Below are positions 1 through 7,522 of a stretch of 64,000 bases of DNA, piece by piece. A program made the position numbers and the translations under genes. The stretch spans positions 62,001 through 126,000 of the forward strand of contig JADJOJ010000008.1 in NCBI GenBank assembly GCA_016713825.1, given 5' to 3'. The first letter of the stretch is position 1. Each line of letters begins with the position of its first letter. The notes under the pieces were generated by a model. The model saw only the letters and a program-made list of their open reading frames with translations. It was not told where the DNA came from and did not search any database. The stretch is from Candidatus Leptofilum gracile. Lineage in GTDB: Bacteria > Chloroflexota > Anaerolineae > Promineifilales > Promineifilaceae.

Positions 1-275
1 ATGCTGGCAGCATCGGCCCGCTTTTGGGCGCCCACAACGGCCTGGGGCACAAAATCGATGCCGTCTACCTGCCAGCCTTGCTGGGCCAGGTAGATAGCGG
101 TACGGCCGTAGCCACAGCCCAAATCCAGCGCCTGCCCTGGCGGCAAGCTTTCGGCCATTGCCAAAACTTCAGGTGGTGGCATTGTGTCGTCCCAGGGCAC
201 CTCGCCATTGACGTACCGCTCTGTAAAGCGATCGAGGGATTCTTGCTGCTCTTCATTCATTTCTTCATCCTTCAT
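1..275 (-). CDS. Class I SAM-dependent methyltransferase, N-terminal part (cut by window edge)
   Basis: Reading leftward from an ATG at 275 gives an open frame running off the window. About 50 residues in is the SAM-binding motif I, LDLGCGYGRTAIYLA, followed by the acidic motif II region GWQVDGIDFVPQAV. This is a Rossmann-fold methyltransferase of the class I type; the acceptor cannot be told. A second ATG six codons downstream is preceded by AAGGATGAAGAA and could be the true start. The gene is divergent from the one at 303, with only 27 bases between the starts. Only about 91 codons are visible. Confidence 0.85.
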   Translation of the reverse strand, partial: MKDEEMNEEQQESLDRFTERYVNGEVPWDDTMPPPEVLAMAESLPPGQALDLGCGYGRTAIYLAQQGWQVDGIDFVPQAVVGAQKRADAAS

Positions 276-287
276 GTTGATTTTAGG

Positions 288-293
288 TATACT
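288..293. promoter_or_regulatory. Candidate shared -10 box between divergent methyltransferase genes
   Basis: TATACT at 288-293 ends nine bases before the ATG at 303. Its core GTATAC is palindromic, so the other strand also offers a -10-like TATACC, about 12 bases before the minus-strand start at 275. No clear -35 box was found. The plus-strand transcript would start almost at the start codon. Confidence 0.4.
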
Positions 294-302
294 TATTGGG
301 TT

Positions 303-1121
303 ATGAATTACGGCCGTTTTAGTGGAACCCGCACCTACATCTTAGCCAACTGGCCCCGGTTTGTGCTGCTTTACCTGGGTATGGTTGCGGCACTTATTGT
401 TGTTGGCGTCAGTGCTATGCAAGGCTGGCTCTCGTTTATTCCGTTGGCAACGGCCGTTTGCCTCATTTTAATCTACTTCATTCTGATTGGCATCTGGGAA
501 GCGCGACAGCGGTACGATTTTGACGGCATTACGCCCCACCACGTTTTGTTCGACATGGGGCAACTGCCCGCCACCGAGCGGTTTGCCTACATCGATCTTG
601 GGCTGCAAACGCCAGCCATCGGCCTGTCGCGCCGCCTCACCACAGGGCAGGTGACTGTGATAGATGTGTACAATCCGCAGTGGACCCTTAGCCCGTGGCT
701 GGTACGCTGGCGCGCCCAGCAGCCACCACCGCCCATAGACCCCCGCCTCAGCTGGCGTGAAGGCAGCTTGAATTTGCTCCCCTTGCCCGACGAGAGCGTC
801 AACACCGTGATGTTGTGCCACGTTGCGGGTGAATTTTGGCAAGAAGGGGATCAGGTAACCTTACTAAAAGAAGCGTATCGCATCCTGAAGCCGCGTGGGC
901 AGCTGCTGTTGGCCGAATCGGTCCGCAGCCAAACCAACTGGCTCATCCAGGGGTTAGCGGGGTTTGGCTTGCCCACGGCCGATTATTGGCGTCAGCGGCT
1001 GCAACAAGCGGGCTACCGCATCCGCAGCGAAAAAGATGTGTCGGGGCTTTCATACTGCATCCGCGCCCAAAAGCCAACCCCGGCCGAAGCGCAGCAGCTT
1101 TCCTTCAAGCTAGAATTTTGA
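303..1121 (+). CDS. Membrane-anchored methyltransferase-like protein
   Basis: A 272-residue protein. The ATG at 303 is chosen because upstream in-frame sequence overlaps the divergent methyltransferase gene and encodes no family-like residues. Residues about 18-65 form two hydrophobic membrane segments. The C-terminal part resembles a class I methyltransferase: FAYIDLGLQTPAIGLSRRL in place of motif I, a VIDVYNPQ acidic strand, then LPLPDESVNTVMLCHV and EAYRILKPRGQLLLAES, typical of the Methyltransf_11 group. Motif I lacks the usual glycine pattern, so SAM binding is uncertain. The substrate is unknown, possibly a lipid given the anchor. A paired-palindrome hairpin follows the stop. Confidence 0.65.
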   Translation: MNYGRFSGTRTYILANWPRFVLLYLGMVAALIVVGVSAMQGWLSFIPLATAVCLILIYFILIGIWEARQRYDFDGITPHHVLFDMGQLPATERFAYIDLGLQTPAIGLSRRLTTGQVTVIDVYNPQWTLSPWLVRWRAQQPPPPIDPRLSWREGSLNLLPLPDESVNTVMLCHVAGEFWQEGDQVTLLKEAYRILKPRGQLLLAESVRSQTNWLIQGLAGFGLPTADYWRQRLQQAGYRIRSEKDVSGLSYCIRAQKPTPAEAQQLSFKLEF

Positions 1122-1148
1122 GCCGTGAAAGATAAGCGGCAGGTGAGT

Positions 1149-1191
1149 ACGGCCGTTTCCCCGTAAAGATCACGTGAAGAAAAACGGCCGT
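1149..1191 (+). terminator. Paired-palindrome hairpin after methyltransferase gene
   Basis: ACGGCCGTTT at 1149-1158 and AAACGGCCGT at 1182-1191 are inverted copies of the iterated palindrome and can form a 10-bp stem 28 bases after the stop at 1121. No T-run follows, so termination is only possible. Confidence 0.35.
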
Positions 1192-1564
1192 GAGAAACAT
1201 CGTCATATTTCTGTGTTAACCGGAATTCCGGCCAAATGTGCCCCAATTACCCCCGTTTTGCCCCCATTTGCCAGCAAAAACCGCTAAATTCAGCCAAAAT
1301 GCCGGGGCGTAGGACGGCCGTACTATGCGTTTTTTCCTATTCACCCCACGCAAGCCGATGAGTATAGTGCCAGCATCTGCAACGAAAAGTTTTACATAAT
1401 CATTCCAGTAAACATTCCACCCAACGTCCGAAAAATATTAAAAATAATGGAGGTGATGCGAGTCGCTAAATCTGGGCACTCTGCACCAGCAGAAGGTCAT
1501 AATAAGCATTAATTGAGCTTGAAGAAGTGTTAAGAAGCAGACTGGATGTGAAGAAGAAGAAACG

Positions 1565-1610
1565 AGATGGCAGCCCACAAGCCGTGAAGAAGCGACAGGG
1601 GCTGCCATCT
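1565..1610 (-). terminator. Hairpin downstream of the hydroxyacid dehydrogenase gene
   Basis: AGATGGCAGCCC at 1565-1576 is the exact inverse of GGGCTGCCATCT at 1599-1610: a 12-bp stem with a 22-base loop. On the minus strand it starts 30 bases after the dehydrogenase stop and is followed by a pyrimidine run (CGTTTCTTCTTCTTC), so it probably ends that transcript. Confidence 0.5.
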
Positions 1611-1639
1611 TTCATGTCACCTGTTATTCCCTGACCGAA

Positions 1640-2644
1640 TCAATACCCCTGTTCGCGATCCACCTGATTAAGCAGCGGTTCCCCAGCCAGATAACGTCGC
1701 AAATTTTCGGCAAAAATATGGGTGGCTCGCTCATCGTAATGGGGTGTAAAGCCACTGACATGCGGCGTCAGAATTACATTTTCCATTTGCCACAGAGGGC
1801 TATCATCGGGCAAAGGCTCCTGCTCAAAAACATCCAGGCCAGCCCCAGCTAACCAGCCCTTGCGCAAACCATGCACCAAATCCGCCTCGTTGATGATCGC
1901 CCCGCGCCCAACATTCACCAAAAAGGCGGTGGGTTTCATCGCCTTCAACATCTCCTCATCAAAAAGATGGTGGGTTCGTTCTGTCAGCGGCAGGGTGATC
2001 ACCACAAAATCACATTCCGCTATCATGGATCGGGTTGCTTCGCTAGGATAAATACGATTGGGCAATTCACCAGCGGGATCACCCTGCCCTGGCACCACGT
2101 AGCCGCTATCGGCCAGCTGGCGGGCATCTCGCTTTGTGACCAGAATTTCAAGGCCAAACGGTTTGGCCAGCCGGGCCAATTCACGCCCGATGCTGCCGTA
2201 GCCTAAAATGCCGAGGGTTTTACCGCCAAGCTCTTGTGGCACAAAGGTTTCCCACCGGTTTTGGGCCCAGCTTTTGTTTTGTTTGTAAGCAAACCAGTTG
2301 GGTACGCGGTGGGCCCAGGCCAAAATCTGGGTCAGGGCGTATTGGGCCATGTTCGCGGCATGCACGCCACTGGCGGTGGTGATGAGGAGATCGCTGTGCC
2401 ACAGTTCCGTCCCTTCCAGGCTGTCTACACCGGCGTAGTGGGTTTGCACCCATTGCAAGTTTGGGGCTTGTGCCAGCGGGGGCACGGCACCCAGAGCGTA
2501 ATAAATTTCGGCATCGGTGGTCCAATCTTGTGGCCAACGGCCGTTTGGCAAAGTGCGTTGTTCAATGGTCAGATTTGGCGAAACGGCCCTTATCTTGTCA
2601 ACCAAATGAGCGGGAAATGGAGCTGTAATCAGCAGGTGTCTCAT
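1640..2644 (-). CDS. D-2-hydroxyacid dehydrogenase family protein
   Basis: A 334-residue NAD(P)-dependent oxidoreductase of the D-isomer 2-hydroxyacid dehydrogenase family, which interconverts 2-keto acids and D-2-hydroxy acids. The nucleotide-binding motif GILGYGSIGRELA lies near residue 147. The catalytic triad is visible: Arg in VNVGRGAIINEADL, Glu in LDVFEQEPLP, His in VILTPHVSGFTPHY. The length is normal. The start is supported by GGAGAA seven bases upstream. The family includes glyoxylate/hydroxypyruvate and phosphoglycerate dehydrogenases; the lack of a C-terminal ACT domain argues against SerA. The exact substrate cannot be assigned. Monocistronic, with a hairpin after the stop. Confidence 0.9.
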   Translation of the reverse strand: MRHLLITAPFPAHLVDKIRAVSPNLTIEQRTLPNGRWPQDWTTDAEIYYALGAVPPLAQAPNLQWVQTHYAGVDSLEGTELWHSDLLITTASGVHAANMAQYALTQILAWAHRVPNWFAYKQNKSWAQNRWETFVPQELGGKTLGILGYGSIGRELARLAKPFGLEILVTKRDARQLADSGYVVPGQGDPAGELPNRIYPSEATRSMIAECDFVVITLPLTERTHHLFDEEMLKAMKPTAFLVNVGRGAIINEADLVHGLRKGWLAGAGLDVFEQEPLPDDSPLWQMENVILTPHVSGFTPHYDERATHIFAENLRRYLAGEPLLNQVDREQGY

Positions 2645-3101
2645 GGGAATTCTCCGGTGAAAATAGGCCGCGGATTACGCGGATGAACGCGGATTAAATC
2701 TGGGCGCAACCTGCGCAAATCTGCGAAATCTGCTGATTTTTCATTCGTGGTGGTGTGCTACCGTTCATGAAATCTCCCTTGAAAATAGGACACAGATAAA
2801 CGCAGATAAAAATGGCTCTTTGGGTGGTGGTGGTGCGCCGCCGTTCATAAAATCTTCTGAGGCTTTGGCGTGATCTTGCCGTTATTGGGGTAAACCAGTG
2901 CCATTTGGCCGTCGAGTTTAACACAAACTAACCATCAGGTATACTCACCGCGACCATAGCCAGCGCTTTGCGTACTGGGTTTACACGAGGAGACGACATG
3001 AGCGCGGGCTCAACACCATGAATGAAAAGGACACAGATTTCCACAGATTTTAATCCGCGTTCATCCGCGTTCATCCGCGGCCTATTTACGAAGGAGATTT
3101 T
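2645..3101. repeat. Non-coding region bounded by inverted GGATTACGCGGATGAACGCG word repeats
   Basis: About 450 bases without a supported gene. One edge (2663-2701) carries GGCCGCGGATTACGCGGATG followed by AACGCGGATTAAATCTG. The other edge (3041-3086) carries the inverse, CAGATTTTAATCCGCGTTCA then TCCGCGTTCATCCGCGGCC. Between them are two diverged copies of a unit reading GGTGGTG...CCGTTCATGAAATC (about 2747 and 2828) and a partial inverse near 3005-3025, plus CACAGATAAACGCAGATAAA words. It looks like a layered repeat element or its remnant. Short open frames here have repeat-derived composition and are not called. Confidence 0.6.
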
Positions 3102-3605
3102 ATGCACAAGCACAGTTCCATTATCGTTGGCACAATTTTAATTGCCGTTGGGGTTTTGTTTTTGTTGGCCCAATTTATCCCTGGCCTGGCAGCCAGCCTG
3201 GACATTAGCCTGCAATGGCCGCTCATCATCGTGGCGGTGGGAGGCCTGCTCATTTTGAGTGCCTTTTTAGGCACACCTGCGCTGGCTATTCCGGGGAGCA
3301 TTGTTACCGGCATCGGCATCATTTTGTATGTGCAAAATCTTACAAACACCTGGTCTAGCTGGTCATTTGTGTGGGCGCTGATTCCGGGATTTGTGGGCAT
3401 TGGCCTACTAATTGCCGGAACTTTGGGCCACGAACGGCGGCAATCATGGCGAGAAGGGGTCCGCCTGATTGGGATCAGCGGGATGCTGTTTTTGATTTTT
3501 GGCGCTTTTTTTAACGGATTAGGCAGCATTGGTCGCTACTGGCCTGTGTTGCTCATTGGGCTGGGCTTATGGCAATTGTTACCCCGTCGTTCAGCAAAAT
3601 CGTGA
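3102..3605 (+). CDS. Small integral membrane protein (LiaF-TM/DUF5668-like)
   Basis: 167 residues, almost entirely hydrophobic, with about five membrane segments (roughly residues 6-25, 38-57, 60-80, 90-108, 122-160 with a break). The repeated GxxLLIxG and WPLIIV/WPVLLI patterns are typical of the short membrane domain found in LiaF-like and DUF5668 proteins of envelope-stress systems. No catalytic residues are seen. AAGGAG lies seven bases upstream of the ATG. The next genes are PspC and PspA, which supports a role in membrane stress sensing, but that is inference. Confidence 0.6.
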   Translation: MHKHSSIIVGTILIAVGVLFLLAQFIPGLAASLDISLQWPLIIVAVGGLLILSAFLGTPALAIPGSIVTGIGIILYVQNLTNTWSSWSFVWALIPGFVGIGLLIAGTLGHERRQSWREGVRLIGISGMLFLIFGAFFNGLGSIGRYWPVLLIGLGLWQLLPRRSAKS

Positions 3606-3662
3606 GATAACGCAAAGATTAAAGCGTAAAACTTTGCGCTCTTTGCGCCCTTTGCGGTGAAA
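3606..3662. repeat. CTTTGCG word-repeat hairpin
   Basis: AACGCAAAGATTAAAGCG is followed by the inverted, repeated word CTTTGCG (ACTTTGCGCTCTTTGCGCC then CTTTGCGG). It lies directly after the stop at 3605 and can fold as a hairpin. One of the word-type repeat families of this window. Confidence 0.55.
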
Positions 3663-3811
3663 TTTTGTTTAACGAGTGATTGACTACTACAAAAATCGTG
3701 AGATTCGGCCGTTTTCCCAAATTATCTGAAACCTTTTGAAATCTTCCACGTAATGGTGTGCATATCAAATAAATTTGTAAACAAACACAACTATGTGGAG
3801 GTATTTAGAAA

Positions 3812-4051
3812 ATGAGTAACAAACGTTTAGTTCGCAACACAAATGATGAAATGATTGGGGGTGTATGCAGTGGTATCGCCAATTATTTGAACATTGATCC
3901 CGTCATTGTGCGCCTGATTTTTGTACTGTTGGCACTGGGTGGCGGACATGGCCTTATTGCTTACGTTATTTTGTGGGTGCTCATGCCTACGGATGAAGAG
4001 CCTGTGGCCAAAGCGAACGCTTTCGACGAAGAAGAGATCATCATCAACTAA
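3812..4051 (+). CDS. pspC: PspC-domain protein
   Basis: 79 residues. The N-terminal half matches the PspC domain: KRLVRNTNDEMIGGVCSGIANYLNIDP, a hydrophobic helix VIVRLIFVLLALGGGHGLIAYVILWVLMP, and an acidic tail DEEEIIIN. PspC proteins are membrane partners of PspA in the phage-shock/envelope stress response. The start is supported by GTGGAGG about 12 bases upstream. It lies between the small membrane protein and pspA, but a strong hairpin and a separate promoter precede pspA, so the two need not be co-transcribed. Confidence 0.88.
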   Translation: MSNKRLVRNTNDEMIGGVCSGIANYLNIDPVIVRLIFVLLALGGGHGLIAYVILWVLMPTDEEPVAKANAFDEEEIIIN

Positions 4052-4145
4052 ACGGCCGTCTGCAAACAGGCAAGGTATTGTTGGCCGCTTATCAAGCTGT
4101 ACCTATCTGGCTTTTCATCATCTCCTGACGCCAGATATATTTTAG

Positions 4146-4190
4146 AAAACGGCCGTTTCCCCCAAATGTGTGTGGAAACGGCCGTTTTTT
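4146..4190 (+). terminator. Rho-independent-like terminator built from two palindrome copies
   Basis: AAAACGGCCGTTTCC (4146-4160) and GGAAACGGCCGTTTT (4174-4188) are exact inverse copies, giving a 15-bp stem with a 13-base loop and a T6 run at the 3' end. It separates pspC from the pspA promoter. Both arms contain the genome's iterated palindrome. Confidence 0.7.
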
Positions 4191-4212
4191 GCCTCACTCT
4201 CTCTTAACTTTG

Positions 4213-4218
4213 TATAAT
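4213..4218 (+). promoter_or_regulatory. -10 box placed for a leaderless pspA transcript
   Basis: A perfect TATAAT ends seven bases before the pspA ATG at 4226. Transcription would begin at or within one or two bases of the start codon, and no Shine-Dalgarno sequence is present. No good -35 was found. Confidence 0.6.
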
Positions 4219-4225
4219 CCCCTGC

Positions 4226-4900
4226 ATGGCCTCATTATTCCAAAAACTACGTACCCTGTTTAAAGCCCGGCTGCACGATGCCGCCGATAGAGCCTTGCAA
4301 AAGAGCGACCTCTCCGTTTACGACGAATACATCCGCCAGGCCGAACGCGAACTGGAAGAGTTTGTCAAAACGATTGCCCCCATGTACGCCCAGGTAAAAA
4401 CATCTCGCCGCCGCCGTGAAGCGCTGGCCACCGAAGCCGCCAAGTTCGACCTGGCCATAGATACCTTCCTGCGCCAGGGCAAACGTACCGAAGCCATGGT
4501 CACCCAAAAACGGTTCATTTCGGCGATGGACCTCATCAAAACCTACGACACCTCGCTAGAAAAGCAGGTCTCTGCCCTGGAAAAGCTGGATGATGTCAAA
4601 GTAAAGCTAGAAGGGCGGCTGGCAATTGCCAAACAAGAACGGGAAGAGCTAGGCTTTTTACTACAGCTGGCCAAATCCAAGGAGATTTCCGCCAAGGCGA
4701 TGCGCTCGCTAGATTCACTTATCAGCCAAAGCGATGGCGAAGTAGCCACCGCCGCCGAGAACATCCGCAGCCGCCTGGATCATGCTGACGCGGCCTGGGA
4801 AGTTCAGGCCAGCAGCCTGGACAATCAGCTAGACGATGCCATGCAAAGCCTGGAAGTAGAAGCTGCTTTGGCCGAACGCATGAACCGCCTGGGGATTTAA
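4226..4900 (+). CDS. pspA: PspA/IM30 family membrane-stress protein
   Basis: 224 residues, normal length for PspA/IM30/Vipp1, peripheral proteins that bind the inner face of stressed membranes and form ESCRT-III-like assemblies. The N-terminal amphipathic helix MASLFQKLRTLFKARLHDAADRAL is followed by a long, charged, heptad-rich coiled coil to about residue 200, without enzymatic motifs. PspC lies upstream, as expected for a minimal Psp system; no PspF-type activator is seen nearby. The downstream glycosyltransferase starts five bases after the stop, so pspA may be co-transcribed with the polysaccharide genes. Confidence 0.9.
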   Translation: MASLFQKLRTLFKARLHDAADRALQKSDLSVYDEYIRQAERELEEFVKTIAPMYAQVKTSRRRREALATEAAKFDLAIDTFLRQGKRTEAMVTQKRFISAMDLIKTYDTSLEKQVSALEKLDDVKVKLEGRLAIAKQEREELGFLLQLAKSKEISAKAMRSLDSLISQSDGEVATAAENIRSRLDHADAAWEVQASSLDNQLDDAMQSLEVEAALAERMNRLGI

Positions 4901-4905
4901 CTCCC

Positions 4906-6006
4906 ATGAAAGTGGCGCTGGTCCATGATTGGATGAACCAAATTGGCGGGGCAGAAGATGTCCTGGAAGCCTTGGTAGACATGTTTCCCAACGCGCCCAT
5001 CTACACCTCGCTCTACGCCCCAGACCGGATGCCTGAGCATTGGCGGGATTGGGATATCCGCCCCAGTTTCATCAACAAGCTACCATTTTCTCACCGCAGG
5101 CAGCAAATTTATTTTCCCCTCTACCCCTTTGCTTTTGAACAACATGATTTACACGGCTATGATTTGGTCATAAGCAACAAAAGTGGCTTTTGCCACGGCG
5201 TGATTACCGGCCCAGACACGGTACACATTTGTTACTGCCTCACGCCCACACGCTACGTGTGGCGTTACCAACAGTATGCCGAGCAAGAACAGCTGGGCTG
5301 GTTTACGCGGGCCATCTTGCCGCCATTTTTAACCCAATTGCGCCAATGGGACCGGCTGGCGGCAGATCGGGTGGACCATTTCGTGGCAATTTCGCAGGAA
5401 GTCCGTCGGCGAATCGCCAAAGTGTACCGGCGAGAATCGGATATTATTTACCCGCCGGTGGACACGGCCCGCTTCACCCCTTGCCGAGAGGTAGAGGATT
5501 ATTATTTGCTGGTGGGGCGATTGGTGCCTTACCGGCGCATTGATTTGCTCATTGAAGCGTTTAACAGGATGAAACGGCCGCTTCGCATTGCCGGCAGTGG
5601 GCGAGACAGAGCCCGCCTAGAAGCGTTAGCTGGCCCCACAATCGAGTTCCTGGGCTACGTACCCGACGAGGAACTGCCACCGCTGCTGGCCAAATGCCGC
5701 GCCTTCATGTTCCCTGGCGAGGAAGATTTTGGCATCGCCCCCATCCAGGCGATGGCCGCCGGGCGACCAGTGATTGCGTATGCGGCCGGCGGTGCCCTGG
5801 AAACGGTCATCGAGGGAGTTACCGGCACCCTGTTTGCAGAGCAGTCCGTTGCTGCTATTATCCAAACCGTTGAGGGATTCGATACGGATCGCGTGAATTC
5901 TCAGCTGATTCGGCAGCATGCTGAACAGTATGATGTAACCCACTTCAAAGCACAGATTCAGGCATTGGTGGCCGAAAAAATGGAAGAGTTGACGAAGACA
6001 ATGTGA
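4906..6006 (+). CDS. Glycosyltransferase family 4 (group 1) protein
   Basis: 366 residues with GT-B architecture. The N-terminal domain begins MKVALVHDWMNQIGGAEDVL, typical of GT4 sugar transferases of polysaccharide clusters. The C-terminal nucleotide-sugar domain has YLLVGRLVPYRRIDLLIEAF near residue 205 and the EX7E-type motif GEEDFGIAPIQAMAAGRPVI near residue 275, followed by GGALETVIEGVTGTLF. It probably transfers a sugar, perhaps mannose, to a lipid-linked intermediate in the cytoplasm; the donor is not determined. First gene of the polysaccharide region, followed by chain-length regulators and a BY-kinase. Confidence 0.88.
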   Translation: MKVALVHDWMNQIGGAEDVLEALVDMFPNAPIYTSLYAPDRMPEHWRDWDIRPSFINKLPFSHRRQQIYFPLYPFAFEQHDLHGYDLVISNKSGFCHGVITGPDTVHICYCLTPTRYVWRYQQYAEQEQLGWFTRAILPPFLTQLRQWDRLAADRVDHFVAISQEVRRRIAKVYRRESDIIYPPVDTARFTPCREVEDYYLLVGRLVPYRRIDLLIEAFNRMKRPLRIAGSGRDRARLEALAGPTIEFLGYVPDEELPPLLAKCRAFMFPGEEDFGIAPIQAMAAGRPVIAYAAGGALETVIEGVTGTLFAEQSVAAIIQTVEGFDTDRVNSQLIRQHAEQYDVTHFKAQIQALVAEKMEELTKTM

Positions 6007-6087
6007 CTTTTTGCAACGTAGAAATTGGGCATTTATTGAATTGCTTAGTTACCCAGTTCACATCCTAGCCAATTCACAAAAATTTTT

Positions 6088-6765
6088 ATGGAATTACGAG
6101 CATTTTTGGCAATTTTTTGGCGGCGCTGGCTGCTGGTATTAATTCCGCCGTTGGTGGTGGGGCTGTTTAGCGCAGTGACGTTTCAGCCGCCGCCTGCGCC
6201 GGGTTTCAACGTGGGGGTCAATTTTCTGGTGGCTCAGCCACCTTCCCCAGGTGCAGAATTGGCAGACCAGGAACGATATTACAACTGGCTTAGCTCGGAG
6301 TACATTGTGAATGGGCTTACGGATTGGGCGGTGAGTGGCAGTTTTAAGACGGCCGTTTCCACCCAACTCGCTACAGACGGGATCGAAGTGCCACCCGGCA
6401 GCTTTAGCGTGGCCGCCGAAAATGTACGCAGCAGGCTGCAAATCTCCATTCAGCATGGGGAGGCAGAGACGCTTTCCCACATTGTGAACGCTGCCATAAT
6501 GGTGCTGCGCGAGCAAAATGCAGATGCTTTACCGCAGCTTGGGGGGGAAACGGCCGTACTCACCCTGCTCGACGAACCAATCGTGACGCCCCTGCCACGC
6601 AGCCTGGGCAGCTTGCTAGACATCCCCCTGCGGCTGGCCATTGGCCTGGCTGCTGGGCTAGGCGTGGCGCTGCTGGTGGAATATGTAGACCCCACCATCC
6701 GCAGCCGGGAAGAAGCCGAAGCGATGGGATTTGTCATTCTGGGCGAAATCCCCAAAACCAAATAA
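6088..6765 (+). CDS. Wzz/CpsC-type polysaccharide chain-length protein
   Basis: 225 residues. A membrane helix near residues 10-30 (FWRRWLLVLIPPLVVGLFSAV) and a second near 182-200 (LRLAIGLAAGLGVALLVEYV) enclose an extracytoplasmic domain. The tail VDPTIRSREEAEAMGFVILGEIP is the characteristic end of Wzz/CpsC/YveK co-polymerases, which set chain length and activate the partner BY-kinase. A second such gene and the kinase follow directly. No clear ribosome-binding site is seen. Confidence 0.8.
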   Translation: MELRAFLAIFWRRWLLVLIPPLVVGLFSAVTFQPPPAPGFNVGVNFLVAQPPSPGAELADQERYYNWLSSEYIVNGLTDWAVSGSFKTAVSTQLATDGIEVPPGSFSVAAENVRSRLQISIQHGEAETLSHIVNAAIMVLREQNADALPQLGGETAVLTLLDEPIVTPLPRSLGSLLDIPLRLAIGLAAGLGVALLVEYVDPTIRSREEAEAMGFVILGEIPKTK

Positions 6766-6773
6766 TTTTAGCC

Positions 6774-6789
6774 TGGGGCTTCAACCCCA
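6774..6789. repeat. TGGGGCTTCAACCCCA hairpin
   Basis: Short inverted repeat TGGGG/CCCCA with loop CTTCAA between the two chain-length genes. A related hairpin lies after the second gene (7487-7507) and another of the same kind at 18535-18554. Confidence 0.5.
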
Positions 6790-6808
6790 CGAGTCACGGG
6801 ACAATAAT

Positions 6809-7459
6809 ATGGCATTAAACGATTATTTTAGAATTTTGCGCCAGCGGGGGTGGATTATCATCCTGCTGGCCATCCTGACAGCAGGTGCGGCCTTTGGTTT
6901 TAGCCGGATTCAGCCTTTAGAGTACGAATCCAGCCTGAAACTGCTGGTACGCCCCGCTCGCACGGATTTTGGGCAGGCGAATGCCGCCCGTGAACTGCTG
7001 GGCAACTACGAGCAGTGGCTCAACAGCAGCTATCGGGCACAAGATGTGATCAACATTTTGCAGCTAGACATGGAAGCTAATGCGCTGCTGGGCGACGTGA
7101 CGGTGGCCTCAGACCGATTGGGGTTAGTGGTGCAAATCAACGTAGAAAACACAGACCCAGACCTGGGTAATGACATTGTGCGTACCTGGGGCGAGCTGCT
7201 GATCCAGTGGCAAAATGCTGAGAACGACCAAAATCGGCAGGAAGACCGCATCACCATCGAGTTTCAAGATAATCCAAAGGTGGTTGGCGTGAGTCCAAAC
7301 GTAGAAGTGAATACGGCCGCTGGCGGCGTCTTTGGGGCGCTGCTGGGCATCATCCTCATTTTTGTGCTGGAATGGATTGAGTCTGGCGTGGTGCGCCGCG
7401 CTGAGGATGTGGAGCGGTATTTGGAGATTCCGGTAGTAGGCCGCATTCCGGGACAATAG
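6809..7459 (+). CDS. Second Wzz/CpsC-type chain-length protein
   Basis: 216 residues from the ATG at 6809; upstream in-frame codons run through the intergenic hairpin and look non-coding. The N-terminus MALNDYFRILRQRGWIIILLAILTAGAAFGFS is the typical Wzz start with its first membrane helix. A second helix near residues 175-195 (GGVFGALLGIILIFVLEWI) is followed by RAEDVERYLEIPVVGRIPGQ, the usual end of the family. Tandem chain-length genes next to a separate kinase resemble the CpsC/CpsD split arrangement rather than a fused Wzc. Confidence 0.82.
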   Translation: MALNDYFRILRQRGWIIILLAILTAGAAFGFSRIQPLEYESSLKLLVRPARTDFGQANAARELLGNYEQWLNSSYRAQDVINILQLDMEANALLGDVTVASDRLGLVVQINVENTDPDLGNDIVRTWGELLIQWQNAENDQNRQEDRITIEFQDNPKVVGVSPNVEVNTAAGGVFGALLGIILIFVLEWIESGVVRRAEDVERYLEIPVVGRIPGQ

Positions 7460-7486
7460 CCTGGGGCTTAAGCAATAGCAGCAATA

Positions 7487-7507
7487 GCCTGGGGCTAAAG
7501 CCCCAGC
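7487..7507. repeat. GCCTGGGGCTAAAGCCCCAG hairpin
   Basis: Inverted repeat TGGGGCT (7490-7496) / AGCCCCA (7499-7505) just before the BY-kinase ribosome-binding site. A second half-copy (GCCTGGGGCTTAAG) begins at 7459. Same word family as 6774-6789. Confidence 0.5.
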
Positions 7508-7522
7508 TCAAAAAGGTGCATT

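Larger units (their letters stand above)
1122..1639. other. Non-coding stretch between methyltransferase and dehydrogenase genes
   Basis: No convincing gene in about 520 bases. It holds three copies of the ACGGCCGT palindrome, a paired-palindrome hairpin at 1149-1191, a 12-bp-stem hairpin at 1565-1610, and a purine-rich GAAGAAG tract around 1520-1560. A short frame at 1447-1512 (21 codons) has no acceptable ribosome-binding spacing and is not called. Confidence 0.6.

Noticed and set aside
1447..1512. 21-codon frame with GGAGGTG nearby
   Set aside because: The GGAGGTG lies inside the frame or directly against the alternative ATG, so spacing is wrong; no homology can be seen.
2694..2924. 76-codon minus-strand frame
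   Set aside because: It consists of intergenic word repeats and has no plausible start signal.
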